A stretch of DNA of 17,197 nt, from NCBI GenBank assembly GCA_965365655.1, contig CBDUCN010000082.1, forward strand, positions 1 through 17,197. Reading direction: 5' to 3'. Source of the DNA: JBFHNV01 sp965365655. Lineage in GTDB: Bacteria > Pseudomonadota > Gammaproteobacteria > HK1. The position numbers and the translations under genes were made by a program. Shown here one piece after another: positions 7,966-14,728 of this stretch (positions are counted from its first letter, which is position 1; the number at the start of each line of letters is the position of its first letter). The notes beneath the pieces were generated by a model. That model searched no databases. It was not told the origin of the DNA and saw only the letters and a list, made by a program, of their open reading frames with translations.

Positions 7966-8639
7966 TCCGCTTCGAGCAGGTCGCGAAGCGCTACGCCGGT
8001 GGGCAGGAGGCGCTGCACGACGTGAGCCTGCAGGTGTCTCCCGGCGAGATGGCGTTCCTCACCGGGCACTCCGGGGCGGGCAAGAGCACGCTGCTGCGGC
8101 TGATCACGCTCGTGGAGCGCGCGACGCGGGGCGAGATCACGGTGGGCGGGCAGGCCCTGTCGCGGGTGCGCGGCGGAGCCGTGGCGCGCTTCCGGCGCAA
8201 CCTCGGGGTCGTCTACCAGGATCACCGCCTGCTCACGGACCGCCCGGCCTTCGACAACGTCGCGCTGCCGCTCGTGATTGCCGGCTACCCGCGCGCGGAG
8301 ATCGCGCGCCGCGTACGGGCGGCGCTGGACCGCGTGGGGCTGCTGGCGAAGGAGCGCGCGCTGCCGGAGATGCTCTCGAGCGGCGAGCAGCAGCGCGTGG
8401 GCATCGCACGCGCGGTGGTGCACAAGCCGGCGCTGGTGCTGGCCGACGAGCCCACGGGCAACCTGGATCCGGAACTGAGCGCCGAGATCATGCGACTGTT
8501 CCAACGCTTCAACCAGGTCGGCGTGACCGTGCTGATCGCGAGCCACGACCTGGACCTGATCTCGGGCATGGGCCAGCGCGTGATCCGGCTCGCCGGGGGG
8601 CGGGTGGTCGCGGACGACCGCCCGGCGCGGCCGGCGTGA
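7962..8639 (+). CDS. ftsE: Cell-division ABC transporter ATP-binding protein FtsE
   Basis: FtsE is the cytoplasmic ATPase of the FtsEX complex, which links the Z-ring to activation of septal peptidoglycan hydrolases. The 225-residue protein has Walker A GHSGAGKST (35-43), the Q-loop (Gln86), a signature LSSGEQQR (138-145), Walker B LVLADEP (158-164) and the switch histidine His195. In the signature, the first glycine of the usual LSGGE is serine. The start is the GTG at 7962, which overlaps the ftsY stop as GTGA. The same overlap type joins ftsE to ftsX, so translation of the three genes is probably coupled. Confidence 0.96.
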   Translation: MIRFEQVAKRYAGGQEALHDVSLQVSPGEMAFLTGHSGAGKSTLLRLITLVERATRGEITVGGQALSRVRGGAVARFRRNLGVVYQDHRLLTDRPAFDNVALPLVIAGYPRAEIARRVRAALDRVGLLAKERALPEMLSSGEQQRVGIARAVVHKPALVLADEPTGNLDPELSAEIMRLFQRFNQVGVTVLIASHDLDLISGMGQRVIRLAGGRVVADDRPARPA

Positions 8640-9595
8640 ACGGCCGCGGGCAAGGCGGCTGGCAGCGCAGGGCGGCTCGCGGCGCCAGCGCCTGGCTCAC
8701 GCAGCACCTGCAGTGCGCGGTGGCCAGCCTCGGCGCGCTCTGGCGAGCTCCGCTCGGGACCCTTCTCACGGTCGGCGTCATCGGAGTGGCCCTGGCATTG
8801 CCGCTGGCGTTGCTCCTGCTCGTCCAGGAGCTGCGAGGTGTAAGTGCACACTTCGGCAGCAACTTCGAGGTATCGGCCTTTCTGCACCAGGAGATGGACG
8901 AGGGTCGGGGCGACGAGGTGGCCCGCACGCTGGCTGCCCGCGGCGACGTCGCCGCCACCCGGGTCATCGGGCGCCGTCAGGCGCTGGCCGAGTTCCGGGC
9001 GGCGGCGGGGGTGGTCGGCACCGTCGAGGGGCTGGAGGACGACAACCCGCTGCCGGTGGTCGTCGTCGTGACGCCGTCGGCCCACGACCGAGGCTCGCTG
9101 GACCGTCTGGTCGCGGAGCTTTCGGAGATGCCGCAAGTGGAGTCGGTGCTGGCGGAGCGGGCCTGGCTGGACCGGCTGGACGCGGTGCTCGCGGTGGCCG
9201 GCAGGGCGCTGTGGGTGTTCGCCGGACTGCTCGGCGCGGGCGTGATGCTGGTCGTGGGCAACACCTTGCGGCTCACCGTGGAAGCACGCCGTGCGGAAGT
9301 CGAGATCGCCAAGCTCTTCGGTGCCAGCGACGCATTCGTGCGGCGGCCCTTCCTGTACCAGGGATTGCTCTACGGCGTGGGCGGCTCGCTGGTGGGGTGT
9401 GCGCTGGTGATCGGCGGCACGCTGCTGCTCGCAGGCCCGCTGGAGCGGCTGGCGGAGGCGTACGCAGTCGCCATCGCGCCGCCGGCCCCGCGGGCGTCGC
9501 ACCTCGCGGCTCTGCTCGCATGCGGGGCGGCACTGGGTCTGCTCGGCGCGTGGCTGTCGGTGGGTCGGCACCTGCGCGCGGTGCAGCCGCGCTGA
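8636..9595 (+). CDS. ftsX: Cell-division protein FtsX (permease-like subunit)
   Basis: FtsX is the inner-membrane partner of FtsE. Its large periplasmic loop recruits activators of septal amidases. The 319-residue protein has a cytoplasmic N-terminus, a first membrane span around 40-63, a periplasmic domain of about 120 residues (containing NFEVSAFLHQEMDEG and a later DNPLPVVVVV segment), and three C-terminal spans from about 190 onward. The characteristic EIAKLFGASDAFVRRPFLYQG segment is present. The GTG start at 8636 overlaps the ftsE stop (GTGA). A GC hairpin follows the stop codon. Confidence 0.95.
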   Translation: MNGRGQGGWQRRAARGASAWLTQHLQCAVASLGALWRAPLGTLLTVGVIGVALALPLALLLLVQELRGVSAHFGSNFEVSAFLHQEMDEGRGDEVARTLAARGDVAATRVIGRRQALAEFRAAAGVVGTVEGLEDDNPLPVVVVVTPSAHDRGSLDRLVAELSEMPQVESVLAERAWLDRLDAVLAVAGRALWVFAGLLGAGVMLVVGNTLRLTVEARRAEVEIAKLFGASDAFVRRPFLYQGLLYGVGGSLVGCALVIGGTLLLAGPLERLAEAYAVAIAPPAPRASHLAALLACGAALGLLGAWLSVGRHLRAVQPR

Positions 9596-9608
9596 GAAGA
9601 GTCCGGAT

Positions 9609-9631
9609 CGGCCGCGCGGACCGCGCGGCCG
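9609..9631 (+). terminator. GC hairpin after ftsX, possible terminator
   Basis: CGGCCGCGCGG and CCGCGCGGCCG form a perfect 11-bp inverted repeat around one A, 14 bases past the ftsX stop. Folding would open a few central pairs to make a loop. The sequence after it (CTTGCATGC) has no T tract, so it is not a classic intrinsic terminator; it may slow polymerase or protect the ftsYEX mRNA end. Confidence 0.4.
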
Positions 9632-9904
9632 CTTGCATGCTGCGCCCGCTTCGATGATGTAACTCTCTGAATTTACAGCCTATCGTTCAAGAACGGCCGG
9701 ACCCTACAACGCGCGGGCAGACGGCGGGCGTCGACCGGACGTCTGCTTGCTCGCGACGGCCCGGGGCCTGTGATGCGGGACACCGGCCGGCGGCGCAGGC
9801 CGTCCGGCACGCGCCCGCCGCAGCGGTCCGGCGGTGCGCGGGGCCCGAGCCGCACGCGCGCCGTCCGGTGGCGGGCCTTCGCGGCATTGCGGCTCGTCCA
9901 TGCT
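9632..9904. other. Non-coding stretch between ftsX and rpoH
   Basis: This stretch is part of the 366-base ftsX-rpoH gap and I find no convincing gene in it. A patch at about 9654-9690 is clearly more AT-rich than its surroundings and contains TGTAA-N10-TTACA (9658-9677), a possible regulator site or promoter region. The rest is very GC-rich and without clear signals until the CIRCE element. Confidence 0.5.
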
Positions 9905-9931
9905 TTGGCACTCTATCCTTGGGAGTGCTAA
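9905..9931 (+). promoter_or_regulatory. CIRCE operator (predicted HrcA binding site) upstream of rpoH
   Basis: The arms are TTGGCACTC (9905-9913) and GAGTGCTAA (9923-9931), separated by exactly nine bases. The known CIRCE consensus is TTAGCACTC-N9-GAGTGCTAA, so 17 of 18 arm positions match; only the third base of the left arm differs. CIRCE is the operator of the heat-inactivated repressor HrcA. It overlaps the predicted rpoH promoter and ends 30 bases before the start codon, a layout expected for repression by blocking RNA polymerase. Confidence 0.88.
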
Positions 9932-9934
9932 TAT
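9905..9934 (+). promoter_or_regulatory. Predicted sigma70-type promoter of rpoH
   Basis: A -35 box TTGGCA (9905-9910, five of six matches) and a -10 box TAATAT (9929-9934, four of six) are 18 bases apart, and TGC directly before the -10 gives an extended -10. Transcription would start near 9941, leaving a leader of about 21 bases. The boxes lie within the CIRCE repeat apart from the last three bases of the -10. Confidence 0.65.
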
Positions 9935-9947
9935 TTGCTCATCTAAT

Positions 9948-9955
9948 GGGAGGAG
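9948..9955 (+). promoter_or_regulatory. Strong ribosome-binding site of rpoH
   Basis: GGGAGGAG lies six bases before the ATG at 9962. It is the strongest Shine-Dalgarno sequence I noticed in the window and confirms the rpoH start. In the short predicted leader, I see no obvious stem that would hide it. Confidence 0.85.
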
Positions 9956-9961
9956 ATACGC

Positions 9962-10807
9962 ATGTCCAACGCATTGCCGATGCAGCTCGCGCTGCCTACC
10001 GGAAGCCTGGAAGCGTACCGGCAGGCGGTGCACAGCATTCCGATGCTGAGCGAGGACGAGGAGCGGGAGCTCGCGGAGCGCTACCGCCGGGACGAGGATC
10101 TGGATGCCGCATGGCGGCTTGTGCTGTCGCACCTGCGCTTCGTCGTGCGCGTCGCGAGGGGGTACTCGGGCTACGGGCTCGCGGAAGCGGACCTTATCCA
10201 GGAGGGGAACATCGGCCTGATGAAGGCCGTGAAGCGCTTCGACCCCGACGTCGGCGTGCGGCTGGTGTCCTTCGCGGTGCACTGGATCCGGGCCGAGATC
10301 CACGAGTTCATCCTCCGCAACTGGCGCATCGTGAAGGTGGCCACCACCAAGCCGCAGCGCAAGCTGTTCTTCAACCTGCGCGGCGCCAAGAAGCGCCTGG
10401 GTTGGATGAACCGCCAGGAGGTCGACGCGGTGGCCGACGAGCTGGGCGTGAGCTCCGACACCGTGCTCGAGATGGAGCAGCGGCTGAACGCTCACGACGC
10501 GGCGTTCGACGGCTACGGGGACGACGACGATCGCCCGGCGCCTTCGGGTCTTCTGGAGGATCTCCGGTTCGAGCCCAGCCAGGAAGTTGAGGCCGACGAG
10601 TGGGAGCAGCACACGCACGAGCGTCTCGCCGATGCGTTGGACGACCTGGACGAGCGTAGCCGGGTGATCGTGCAGGAGCGCTGGCTCAACGACGAGAAAT
10701 CGACGCTGCAGGATCTTGCCGACCGCTACGGCGTCTCGGCGGAGCGGATCCGGCAGGTCGAGAAGAACGCTTTCAAGAAGCTTCGCGGGGCACTCGAGCC
10801 GGCCTGA
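9962..10807 (+). CDS. rpoH: RNA polymerase heat-shock sigma factor RpoH (sigma-32)
   Basis: RpoH directs RNA polymerase to heat-shock promoters (chaperones and proteases). The 281-residue protein has the sigma-70 region 2 core polymerase-binding segment DLIQEGNIGLMKAVKRFDP (77-95) and the promoter-melting segment VSFAVHWIRAEIHEFIL. The RpoH box QRKLFFNLR (132-140) separates sigma-32 from other sigma factors. Region 4.2 carries the helix-turn-helix TLQDLADRYGVSAERIRQVE (248-267). An acidic loop (DGYGDDDD, about 183-190) precedes region 4. The placement after ftsYEX is conserved in gammaproteobacteria. A CIRCE operator overlaps its promoter, so control by HrcA is likely, besides the post-translational chaperone control known for the family. 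Confidence 0.97.
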   Translation: MSNALPMQLALPTGSLEAYRQAVHSIPMLSEDEERELAERYRRDEDLDAAWRLVLSHLRFVVRVARGYSGYGLAEADLIQEGNIGLMKAVKRFDPDVGVRLVSFAVHWIRAEIHEFILRNWRIVKVATTKPQRKLFFNLRGAKKRLGWMNRQEVDAVADELGVSSDTVLEMEQRLNAHDAAFDGYGDDDDRPAPSGLLEDLRFEPSQEVEADEWEQHTHERLADALDDLDERSRVIVQERWLNDEKSTLQDLADRYGVSAERIRQVEKNAFKKLRGALEPA

Positions 10808-10836
10808 CCGGTTCGTCCATCCCGCGCCAGCCAGGG

Positions 10837-10869
10837 ACGCGCTACGACGATCGTCGTAGCGCGTTTTTT
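10837..10869 (+). terminator. Intrinsic terminator of rpoH
   Basis: A perfect 28-base palindrome (half-site ACGCGCTACGACGA, 10837-10864) is followed directly by six T residues (10864-10869), 30 bases past the rpoH stop. Folding would open a few central bases for the loop. There is no matching A run on the left side, so it acts rightward only. Confidence 0.92.
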
Positions 10870-11064
10870 CTGAACGGATGCTCCGGACGGGGCAGCACGG
10901 ATGGCTTCAGCCGGAAGTTCCGTGCCGTCTGGCCTCACGCACGCTGCATTCTCGCCACGAAGAGTCCAGCCGGCCAGCGCGGCGTGCCTGCGTCATGCAG
11001 TCACGACGGGCTGTCAGTCGACCGGCCCGGCGCCCACCCCGACAGCGCGCACCGGCCTCGTCCG

Positions 11065-11976
11065 TCAGGCCATGGGCCGCGGCACGTAGTGATCGAGCAC
11101 CAGCACCGCGAACAGTGCGGTCAGGTACCAGATCGAGAAGCTGAAGGTACGCATGGGCACGCCGACGGTGTCGCCGTCGAAGTACAGGCGCAGCGCATGG
11201 CCGATGAAGGCGACCCCGAGGAAGACGGCGCCGCCCAGGTACAGCGGTCCGCTCATTCCCGCGGCGAACGGCAGCAGCGACACCGCGAACAGGATGATCG
11301 TGTACAGCAGGATGTGCAGCCGCGTGAACGGCACGCCGTGGGTCACGGGCAGCATCGGCACGTCGGCCTTCGCGTAGTCCTCCCGGCGGTGGATGGCGAG
11401 CGCCCAGAAGTGCGGCGGCGTCCATGCGAAGATGATCAGGAACAGCAGCAGCGCCTGCGGATCGAGCGAGCCGGTGACCGCCGTCCATCCCAGCACCGGC
11501 GGCATCGCACCGGCCGCGCCTCCGATCACGATGTTCTGCGGCGTCGCCCGCTTGAGATACATCGTGTACACGACCGAGTAGCCCACCATCGACGCGAAGG
11601 TGAGGACGGCGGTGAGCAGGTTCACGCCCACCGCGAGCACCGCAAAGGACAGCAGCGAAAGGCCCGCGGCGAACGCGGCTGCAGCCCCTGGCTCGAGGCG
11701 GCCTCCCGGCAACGGGCGCGCCCGGGTACGGGCCATCACGGCGTCGATTCGCTGATCGACCACCTGGTTGAACGCGGCGCCCGACGCCGCGCCGAGGCCG
11801 ATGCCCAGCGTGCCCAGCAGCAGCACCTGAGCAGGCACAAGGCCCGGGGTCGCGAGGAACATGCCGACCACCGCGGTGAACACGATCAGCGCGACCACCT
11901 TGGGCTTGCACAACGCGTAGTAGTCCCGCCACAGGGCTCCCTGCACCGCACCGGCCGTGCCCTGCACCGCTCTCAC
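11065..11976 (-). CDS. ctaB: Protoheme IX farnesyltransferase (heme O synthase)
   Basis: This UbiA-family integral membrane prenyltransferase adds a farnesyl group to heme B, giving heme O, the precursor of heme A for the oxidase. The 303-residue protein starts with DYYALCKPKVVALIVFTAVVG and has the prenyl-diphosphate/Mg2+ motif N70-x3-D74-x3-D78 (NQVVDQRID). The second cytoplasmic loop has YLKRATPQNIVIGGAAGAMPP, and about nine hydrophobic spans are visible. The start is a GTG at 11976, 42 bases after ctaA. A weak GAGGA lies upstream; the internal GTG codons at residues 4 and 11 are less well placed. It is the last gene of the leftward cluster and converges with rpoH. The 195 bases between it and the rpoH terminator hold no convincing gene. 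Confidence 0.95.
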   Translation of the reverse strand: MRAVQGTAGAVQGALWRDYYALCKPKVVALIVFTAVVGMFLATPGLVPAQVLLLGTLGIGLGAASGAAFNQVVDQRIDAVMARTRARPLPGGRLEPGAAAAFAAGLSLLSFAVLAVGVNLLTAVLTFASMVGYSVVYTMYLKRATPQNIVIGGAAGAMPPVLGWTAVTGSLDPQALLLFLIIFAWTPPHFWALAIHRREDYAKADVPMLPVTHGVPFTRLHILLYTIILFAVSLLPFAAGMSGPLYLGGAVFLGVAFIGHALRLYFDGDTVGVPMRTFSFSIWYLTALFAVLVLDHYVPRPMA

Positions 11977-12018
11977 CTGCCCCGCGTCCTCGTGTCCATC
12001 GAGTGTGCGCCGCCCGGC

Positions 12019-13041
12019 TCAGATCACGCGCGCCGGGGGGCGGGCCACATGATAAACAGTGACCAGCGTCAGCAGCAGGAGGGCCGCCACGCCGTTGTGC
12101 GCGACCGCGACCCATAGCGGCAGACCGAGCACGACATTCCCGATGCCGAGCGCCACCTGTGCCAGGAGCACGAGCGCCAGCACGCCTCCCGCCGTCTTCA
12201 GCCGTGCGTCGTGATTGCCGCGCAACAGCCACCAGGCCAGTGCGCCCAGGTACAGCAGGACCACCACCGCGCCGGCACGGTGCAGGAGGTGGATCGTGAC
12301 GCGGGCGTCGGTCGCGAGGATACCGCCCTCGTAATCACGGCCGATGCCGTGCCACGGCTGCAGCGCGTTCGCAAAGTCCAGCTCAGGCAGCAGACGGCCC
12401 TGGCAGAGCGGGAAGTCCGGGCAGGCTAGGGCCGCGTAGTTGGTGCTCACCCACCCACCCAGCGTGATCTGTGCGTAGAGCAGCAGCAGCCCGACGCCAA
12501 TCCACGGCGCGAAGCGTGCGCTGCCCGCGCCGAGCAGCGGCCTCGAGTAGCCGGTGAACAGGCCGCCGTGGCGCAGCGCCAGCCACCACAGCAGCGCAGT
12601 CGTCGTCACGCCGCCGATCAGGTGGGCGGTGACCACCAGCGGCTTGAGCAGAAGCGTGACGGTCCACATGCCGAGCAGCGCCTGGAACACCACCAGCGCC
12701 GCCACGGCCAGCGGCATGGCGACCTGCTGGCCGGGCCGGTTGCGGCGCCGCCAGGCCGCCACCGCGATGACCGCGATCAGCAGCCCGAGGACCCCGGCCA
12801 GGTAGCGGTGCACCATCTCCTTCCAGGCCCTGGGGATGTCCAGCGGACGCTCCGGCCACGCGAGGTTCGCACGCTCCACCTCCTCGGGCGCATCGGGCAC
12901 CAGCGCCTGCCCGTAGCATCCCGGCCAGTCGGGGCACGACAGCCCCGCGTGCGACAGGCGCACGTAGGCGCCAAGCACCACGACGACCAGCGCCAGCACG
13001 GTGGCGCCCATGCACAGGCGGGTGAAGACCTGGATGCTCAT
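12019..13041 (-). CDS. ctaA: Heme A synthase (COX15/CtaA family)
   Basis: CtaA oxidises the C8 methyl of heme O to a formyl group, giving heme A. The 340-residue membrane protein has eight predicted spans in two halves. Four conserved heme-ligand histidines are seen in MVHRYLAG, TAHLIGG, HLLHRAGA and VAHNGVAA. Cysteine pairs in the periplasmic loops appear as SCPDWPGC near the N-terminus and ACPDFPLC in the second half, typical of the COX15 type. The ATG at 13041 is chosen because AAGG lies about eight bases upstream; an in-frame TTG at 13047 is too near that site. It begins two bases after the stop of the SCO-like gene, so the two are coupled. Confidence 0.94.
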   Translation of the reverse strand: MSIQVFTRLCMGATVLALVVVVLGAYVRLSHAGLSCPDWPGCYGQALVPDAPEEVERANLAWPERPLDIPRAWKEMVHRYLAGVLGLLIAVIAVAAWRRRNRPGQQVAMPLAVAALVVFQALLGMWTVTLLLKPLVVTAHLIGGVTTTALLWWLALRHGGLFTGYSRPLLGAGSARFAPWIGVGLLLLYAQITLGGWVSTNYAALACPDFPLCQGRLLPELDFANALQPWHGIGRDYEGGILATDARVTIHLLHRAGAVVVLLYLGALAWWLLRGNHDARLKTAGGVLALVLLAQVALGIGNVVLGLPLWVAVAHNGVAALLLLTLVTVYHVARPPARVI

Positions 13042-13043
13042 GT

Positions 13044-13640
13044 TCAACCTTGTGTCGAGATCCTCAGCAGTCGCTTGAGGTCCTTCAGGATGGCGCCCGC
13101 CGACGCATCCGGCGGGTAGCGCAGCACCAGGAGACCGGCCGGATCCACCAGCCGCACGCTGCCGGGCGCCCCCGGAACGAGCACGGATCGTGCCGACACG
13201 ACGCCCAGCCGCAGGCCCGGATACTCGGCGCGTGCCGAGGACACGCTACGCGCGTCGGGCATCGCCGTCATCAGCCACCAGCGCGCGACCCGTCCTGCGT
13301 CCTTGCCGAGCGCGAGGCGCGCCTGACGCATCCTGGCGAGTGCCGTCGAACAGGGATCCCCGCACTCGGGCGAACCGACGTACACGAGCTGCCATACGGC
13401 CTCCCCGTCCGGACCGAAGTCGGCGCCGTCCAGCGCCCGCACGTCTCCGGCTGCCACCGGCTGCGGCGGCCGCACGAGTTCGCCCCGGTTCACGCGCCCG
13501 AACGGGAGCCAGCCGGGCGCGGCGACGTTCAGCACCAGCGCCGCGACCAACGGCAGGAAGAACAGCGCGAACAGCCCCAGCAGCGCGAGGCGCCCCCGCC
13601 GCTGGCGGTGCTGAGCGGCGGATTCCGGGTCAGCGGACAC
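13044..13640 (-). CDS. SCO-like membrane-anchored protein of the oxidase cluster
   Basis: This 198-residue protein has an N-terminal membrane anchor (about 19-40) and a periplasmic thioredoxin-like domain. It carries a CxxxC motif, C93-G-D-P-C97, preceded by WQLVYVGSPE as in SCO-type copper chaperones. The following RMRQARLALGKDAGRVARWWLMT segment is typical of the protein found between SURF1 and ctaA in pseudomonad-type cox clusters. Its only histidine is in the cytoplasmic N-terminus (residue 11), so the conserved SCO copper-ligand histidine is missing. A role in copper delivery or thiol reduction for the oxidase is inferred from position. The GTG start at 13640 overlaps the SURF1 end by 11 bases. 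Confidence 0.8.
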   Translation of the reverse strand: MSADPESAAQHRQRRGRLALLGLFALFFLPLVAALVLNVAAPGWLPFGRVNRGELVRPPQPVAAGDVRALDGADFGPDGEAVWQLVYVGSPECGDPCSTALARMRQARLALGKDAGRVARWWLMTAMPDARSVSSARAEYPGLRLGVVSARSVLVPGAPGSVRLVDPAGLLVLRYPPDASAGAILKDLKRLLRISTQG

Positions 13641-14352
13641 GCGACGGCCTCGATCGCAGGCTCACCACGACGACGATCACGATCAGCGCTGCCGCAAGCG
13701 AGAACCACTGGACCGCGTAGCCGCGATGGCGCTCGGCGCTGACCCCGGGCACCGCATGCCACTCGCACACGTAGCAGTCCGGGTGGGCCGGATCGAGCAG
13801 CAGCATCGCCGGCAGCAGCGTGAGCCCGGTGTCCGCCTCCATCGACGCCAGGTCCACGCGCTGCACGACACGTGGCCACGCACCGCGCTCGTATCCGCTC
13901 TCGCCCAGCAGCAGTCCGCCCCGCGGCGGCGGGACCAGCCGGCCCGTGAACACGCCGCCGTCCGCGGCAGGCTCCACCGCCGGTGGCGTGGATCGATCGG
14001 GCCCCACCGGCACCCATCCACGGTTCACGAGGACCGCGAATCCGGAGCTGCGGACCACGGTGAGCACGTGGTACCCGGCCCGCCCCTGCCACGTCCGGTT
14101 GTCCAGCAGGTACTGGCGGCTCGCGAGCACGCTGCCGGAGAAGCGGGCGCGGCGGAAGTGCCACGCGTCGCGGTCGGGCAACTCGAGCAGACTGTCAGGG
14201 GACTGCGGGGCAAGCGCCTCGCTCGCCTCGAAGCGGGCCTGCAGCGCGTCCTTGTAGCGCGCTCGCTCGAGCTGCCAGGCGCCGAGCCAGAGCAGCAGCG
14301 CGAGCACCAGCACTCCCGCGAGCAGCGCGATCACGGTGCTCGGGCGTGGCAT
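13630..14352 (-). CDS. SURF1 family cytochrome oxidase assembly protein
   Basis: SURF1 proteins help insert heme A into subunit I of the oxidase. The 240-residue protein has the usual two-span topology. The first span (about 7-23) is followed by the LGAWQLERARYK motif, and the second lies near the C-terminus (YAVQWFSLAAALIVIVVVV), which contains the family's YAxQWF segment. The central domain has LLDNRTWQGRAGYHVLT and VLVNRGWVP, both family motifs. Of two nearby ATGs, the one at 14352 is preferred since AAGG is seven bases upstream; the ATG at 14358 sits too close. It is divergent from the twin-transmembrane gene. Confidence 0.92.
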   Translation of the reverse strand: MPRPSTVIALLAGVLVLALLLWLGAWQLERARYKDALQARFEASEALAPQSPDSLLELPDRDAWHFRRARFSGSVLASRQYLLDNRTWQGRAGYHVLTVVRSSGFAVLVNRGWVPVGPDRSTPPAVEPAADGGVFTGRLVPPPRGGLLLGESGYERGAWPRVVQRVDLASMEADTGLTLLPAMLLLDPAHPDCYVCEWHAVPGVSAERHRGYAVQWFSLAAALIVIVVVVSLRSRPSRVR

Positions 14353-14409
14353 CTGCATGCCTTGCACCGGCGCCGGGACGCGGATCCGGGCAGCCGGGCC
14401 GGCGCCGAC

Positions 14410-14417
14410 GTTATAGT
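14410..14417. promoter_or_regulatory. Overlapping -10-like boxes between SURF1 and the twin-membrane gene
   Basis: In this 93-base divergent gap, TATAAC (leftward, 14415-14410) and TATAGT (rightward, 14412-14417) overlap, each a five-of-six match to the -10 consensus. No good -35 is present at the right distance for either, so this is a weak candidate. Confidence 0.25.
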
Positions 14418-14445
14418 TCCGGCAGAATCCGTCACGTGTAGCGCC

Positions 14446-14655
14446 ATGGTTGCCAAGGTCGTCATCGTCACCATCCTGCTCGGCATCGTCGCGAGCCTCG
14501 GCATGGCGCTGTTCTACATGGTCAAGGACGGGGGTGCCGGCACCCGCACGGCGCGCGCGCTGACGCTGCGCATCGGCGTTTCGATCGGTCTCTTCGTGCT
14601 GCTGCTGGTGCTCGCCGCGACCGGCGTGATCGCGCCGCACGGCGTCACCGGCTGA
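14446..14655 (+). CDS. Twin-transmembrane protein, DUF2909 type
   Basis: This 69-residue protein consists almost wholly of two membrane spans (about 3-25 and 41-62) joined by a short polar, basic loop (MVKDGGAGTRTARALTLR). Small proteins of this form are found between coxIII and SURF1 in many gammaproteobacterial cox clusters, and the location here matches. It is encoded against the direction of the surrounding genes. The function is unknown; a part in oxidase assembly is a guess from location. The ATG at 14446 gives the expected length, but no clear ribosome-binding site precedes it. Confidence 0.82.
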   Translation: MVAKVVIVTILLGIVASLGMALFYMVKDGGAGTRTARALTLRIGVSIGLFVLLLVLAATGVIAPHGVTG

Positions 14656-14664
14656 CGCGCGACC

Positions 14665-14700
14665 TCCCGCGCCCCGCCCGGCGCTGCGCGCCGTGCGGGA
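14665..14700. terminator. Possible hairpin between convergent coxC and twin-membrane genes
   Basis: An outer stem TCCCGC/GCGGGA and an inner stem CGGCG/CGCCG around CTGCG can form one imperfect hairpin in the 73-base convergent gap. Neither side has a good T tract, so termination is only suggested. Confidence 0.25.
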
Positions 14701-14728
14701 CGGAATCGAAGGTCTGGGGTTCTTCCCG

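Noticed and set aside
9906..9923. Possible sigma-54 promoter (TGGCAC...TTGG) at rpoH
   Set aside because: The GG and GC elements are not at the required spacing, and the TTGC element is absent. CIRCE plus a sigma70-type promoter explains the same bases better.
9834..10049. Small open frame spanning the CIRCE region and the rpoH start
   Set aside because: It runs out of frame into rpoH, has no ribosome-binding site and no recognisable protein features.
10901..11089. Small open frame between rpoH and ctaB
   Set aside because: No ribosome-binding site, low-complexity content, and it overlaps the ctaB end; lies beyond the rpoH terminator without a visible promoter.
10984..12117. A 377-codon open frame on the + strand opposite ctaB
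   Set aside because: Antisense to a clear heme O synthase; highly charged, repetitive composition typical of a shadow frame.
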